Below are positions 6,163-9,268 of a DNA stretch of 9,268 bases, in pieces. The DNA lies in contig JAIXZF010000385.1 of assembly GCA_027489835.1 (NCBI GenBank), forward strand, positions 1 through 9,268, in the 5' to 3' direction. The position numbers and the translations under genes were made by a program. Every line of letters starts with the position of its first letter. Position 1 is the first letter of the stretch. The notes under the pieces are model-generated. The model worked only from the letters and a program-made list of their open reading frames with translations, was not told the DNA's origin and did no database searches. Source of the stretch: Hyphomicrobiales bacterium (GTDB lineage: Bacteria; Pseudomonadota; Alphaproteobacteria; Rhizobiales; Beijerinckiaceae).

Positions 6163-6803
6163 CCACCTCGCATTCCGCGTCCCAGCGTTCCGTCCTTCTG
6201 AGGGCGATGCCCGTCCTCGCGCTCGGCTTCGTGCTGGGCGGCTGCATGAGCGGCCTTCTCCCGGGCTCGACATCCGAACCCTCTGCGCCGTCCGCGCCCT
6301 CGGGCGGTTCCGCCCTCGCCAACCTCATGCGCTTCGGCACCACCTCGCCCCCGCCGCCCATGCAGCCGGTGGAGGAAGAGATCGAGTGCCCGTCGGTCGT
6401 GATCGTGCCGGGCGGCGCCGCGCTCAGGATCGGTGGCGGCGACAGCGAAAGCGTCCGCTCGCAGATTACGCTCACCGACGTGGCCCGCGAATGCGCGGGC
6501 ACGGCCGGTGGCCCCGTAACCATGCGCGTCGGCGCCGAGGGCCGTGTGCTCGTCGGCCCGGCCGGCTCGGCCGGCCCGATGGGTGCGACGCTGCGTATCG
6601 AAGTCAGGCGCGCCGACACCGTGATCGCCTCGCGCAACGTGCGGGTCGGCGCCACGATCCCGGCCGGTGAGGCCCAGGCCACGTGGACCCATGTGGAATC
6701 GGGCATCGTCGTTCCCGCCGAGGCCTTCAAGGCCGGCGGCGACATCGACGTCTTCCTTACGTTGAACCCCGGCGGCGCCACGCCGCGCCGCGCCCGCCGC
6801 TGA
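6159..6803 (+). CDS. Lipoprotein of unknown function
   Basis: A 214-residue predicted lipoprotein. From the GTG at 6159 the signal has Arg10 and Arg15, a hydrophobic stretch and the lipobox VLGGC with Cys29 as the acylation site. A later ATG (6207) would leave no positive residues before the hydrophobic core, so GTG is preferred; GGAG lies 8 bases upstream. GTG overlaps the TGA of the ialB-like gene (GTGA), implying coupled translation. After the lipid anchor comes a Pro/Ser/Gly-rich linker (about 35-70), then a likely beta-rich domain beginning IECPSVVIVPGGAALRIG, with Cys77 and Cys112 (VARECAG) as a possible disulfide pair, and a GRVLVGPAGSAGP segment (129-140). The tail is basic (RRARR). 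I recall similar unnamed lipoproteins in Hyphomicrobiales but know no function. Linkage suggests an envelope role together with the IalB-like protein. Confidence 0.85.
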   Translation: MTTSHSASQRSVLLRAMPVLALGFVLGGCMSGLLPGSTSEPSAPSAPSGGSALANLMRFGTTSPPPPMQPVEEEIECPSVVIVPGGAALRIGGGDSESVRSQITLTDVARECAGTAGGPVTMRVGAEGRVLVGPAGSAGPMGATLRIEVRRADTVIASRNVRVGATIPAGEAQATWTHVESGIVVPAEAFKAGGDIDVFLTLNPGGATPRRARR

Positions 6804-6810
6804 TCGGCGT

Positions 6811-7662
6811 TCAGCCCAGCGCTCCGCCCTCGGCCGCGAGGTCGAAATAGATCTCGCGCAGGCGCCGCGCGACCGGGCCGGGCTGGCCGCCGCCGATGGG
6901 CTGGCCGTCGATCTCGGTCGCCGGCATCACCAGCGATGTCGCGGCCGTCACGATCACCTCGTCCGCCGCCAGCGCCTCCTCGAGCGTGAAGGCCCGCTCC
7001 TCGAAGGAGAAGCCCGTCTCGGCGAGGTAGCTCAGGACCGCGGCGCGCGTGATTCCGGGCAGCACGGCGTTCGACAGCGGACGGCTGATCAGCGTCCGGT
7101 CCCTGACGATCCAGGCCGTGGACGAGCCGCCCTCCGTGATGACGCCATCCTCGATCATCAGCGCCTCGTCGCAGCCGGCCTCGGCCGCCGCCTGCTTGGC
7201 CAGGACCTGCGCCAGCAGCCCGACGCTCTTGATGTCGCGCCGCTTCCAGCGCAGATCTGGCACGCTCAGGAGCTTGTAGCCGCGCGACACCTGCCGCGGC
7301 ATGGCGCGCGCCTGCGTGAACATCACGAGCGTCGGCCGGATTCCCGTCGGGAAAGGGAAGCTACGGTCGACCGCGCCGCGGGTGACCTGCAGATACACGC
7401 CGCCCGAGGTCAGGCCGTTGCGGCGCGCCAGCTCTGCATGGAGCGCCGCAAGCTCGGCCCGGCTGCAGGGCAGGTCGAGCCTGATCTCGCCGCAGGAGCG
7501 TTCGAGCCGCGCCAGATGCGCGTCGAGGTCGACCAGCTTGCCGTCGATGACCGCGGTCACTTCGTAGATCCCGTCCGCGAAGGTGAAGCCCCGGTCGAAC
7601 ACGGACACCTTGGCCTCCTCCTCGGGGAGGAAGTCGCCACTGACGTAGACGATGCGGGACAT
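6811..7662 (-). CDS. dat: D-amino-acid transaminase (PLP fold type IV)
   Basis: Cytoplasmic pyridoxal-phosphate enzyme that exchanges amino groups between D-amino acids and 2-oxo acids, for example D-alanine and 2-oxoglutarate to pyruvate and D-glutamate. The 283-residue length matches the family. The N terminus has VFDRGFTFADGIYEV (residues 21-35). Lys145 in RRDIKSVGLL is the PLP lysine, and Glu177 in VITEGGSST is the pyridine-nitrogen contact; both numbers equal those of the Bacillus enzyme. PGITRAAV (203-210) contacts the phosphate. In the substrate carboxylate trap (Arg98 and His100 in Bacillus) this protein has Arg100 and Phe102 (VDRSFPFP), so substrate range could differ, and branched-chain or other fold-IV activity is not excluded. 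AGGA lies 7 bases before the ATG. It follows yejF on the same strand after 94 bases. Confidence 0.88.
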   Translation of the reverse strand: MSRIVYVSGDFLPEEEAKVSVFDRGFTFADGIYEVTAVIDGKLVDLDAHLARLERSCGEIRLDLPCSRAELAALHAELARRNGLTSGGVYLQVTRGAVDRSFPFPTGIRPTLVMFTQARAMPRQVSRGYKLLSVPDLRWKRRDIKSVGLLAQVLAKQAAAEAGCDEALMIEDGVITEGGSSTAWIVRDRTLISRPLSNAVLPGITRAAVLSYLAETGFSFEERAFTLEEALAADEVIVTAATSLVMPATEIDGQPIGGGQPGPVARRLREIYFDLAAEGGALG

Positions 7663-7695
7663 GCGGAATTCCTGGATGCGGCGAAGCTGACCGCA

Positions 7696-7724
7696 AATGG
7701 GCCGTTTGCCGCCGGCCGGTCAAG
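7696..7724 (-). promoter_or_regulatory. Possible promoter for the D-amino-acid transaminase gene
   Basis: On the gene's strand, CTTGACC gives a -35 TTGACC (7724-7719). Seventeen bases on, CCATTT (7701-7696) is at the -10 position, a weak match. The initiation point would leave a leader of about 27 bases before the ATG at 7662. The spacing is right, but only the -35 is persuasive, and the gene may also be transcribed from upstream with yejF. Confidence 0.25.
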
Positions 7725-7728
7725 CCCC

Positions 7729-7745
7729 GCCGTCGCGCCGACGGC
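7729..7745 (-). terminator. Short GC stem-loop after yejF
   Basis: Perfect seven-base-pair stem GCCGTCG/CGACGGC (7729-7735 and 7739-7745) with a three-base loop, beginning 11 bases after the yejF stop. In the transcript it is followed by a G-rich run and CUU rather than a U tract, so it is not a canonical intrinsic terminator. It may pause transcription or protect the mRNA end. Confidence 0.3.
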
Positions 7746-7756
7746 CTGCGCCCGGC

Positions 7757-9268
<1,512 letters not shown>

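Noticed and set aside
5738..6670. Overlapping 310-codon plus-strand frame across the ialB and lipoprotein genes
   Set aside because: Arg/Pro/Ser-rich frame-shifted translation; the two overlapping real genes have a signal peptide and a lipobox respectively and explain the region.
6795..6809. Bidirectional terminator between the convergent genes
   Set aside because: The stem is only five base pairs and has no U tract in either direction; such hairpins are frequent by chance at this GC content.
7693..7709. GCAAA/TTTGC inverted repeat upstream of dat as an operator
   Set aside because: The stem is short with a small loop, overlaps only a weak candidate promoter, and has no supporting repeat elsewhere.

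Overview
The window looks like chromosomal DNA from an alphaproteobacterium, most likely of the order Hyphomicrobiales (Rhizobiales). The GC content is high and intergenic space is short. The gene order coxB-coxA-ctaB-coxF-ctaG-coxC, the IalB-family protein, a YejF-type double-ATPase and a FixK/FNR-type box all fit that group. The genus cannot be fixed from the sequence alone. I saw no RNA genes, insertion sequences, CRISPR arrays or phage genes.

Left part (38-5332, all minus strand): a cytochrome aa3 oxidase operon, transcribed from high to low coordinates. It starts with coxB (subunit II, CuA) and coxA (subunit I, heme a, heme a3-CuB). After a 151-base gap holding two abutting strong stem-loops come ctaB (heme O synthase), a 47-residue CoxF-like membrane protein, ctaG (Cox11, CuB insertion) and coxC (subunit III). 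ctaB, coxF and ctaG are packed tightly enough to suggest translational coupling. The catalytic and proton-channel residues of CoxA/CoxB that I checked are intact. However, two of the three protein ligands of the non-redox Mg/Mn site at the subunit I/II interface are replaced (Asp to Ala in CoxA, Glu to Phe in CoxB). An Arg that normally contacts the heme propionates nearby is His. This is the most interesting observation in the window.

Middle (5333-5664): a 332-base divergent regulatory region. It holds a good FixK/FNR-type box about 97 bases upstream of coxB, a pair of adjacent small palindromes, and a perfect TTGACA -35 element facing the rightward genes.

Right part: a rightward two-gene unit encodes an exported IalB-family protein and a 214-residue lipoprotein of unknown function, whose GTG start overlaps the IalB stop. 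It runs head-on into a leftward D-amino-acid transaminase gene, leaving only 7 bases between the stop codons. Upstream of that gene, also leftward, is a yejF-like peptide ABC transporter gene with two ATPase domains, cut at its 5' end by the window edge. The yejF-dat pair suggests uptake and use of murein-derived peptides containing D-amino acids; this is inference from gene proximity.

I found no wholly new multi-gene system. The candidates worth pursuing are the altered oxidase metal/propionate site, the inter-cistronic stem-loop pair, the FixK-type box and the unknown lipoprotein.
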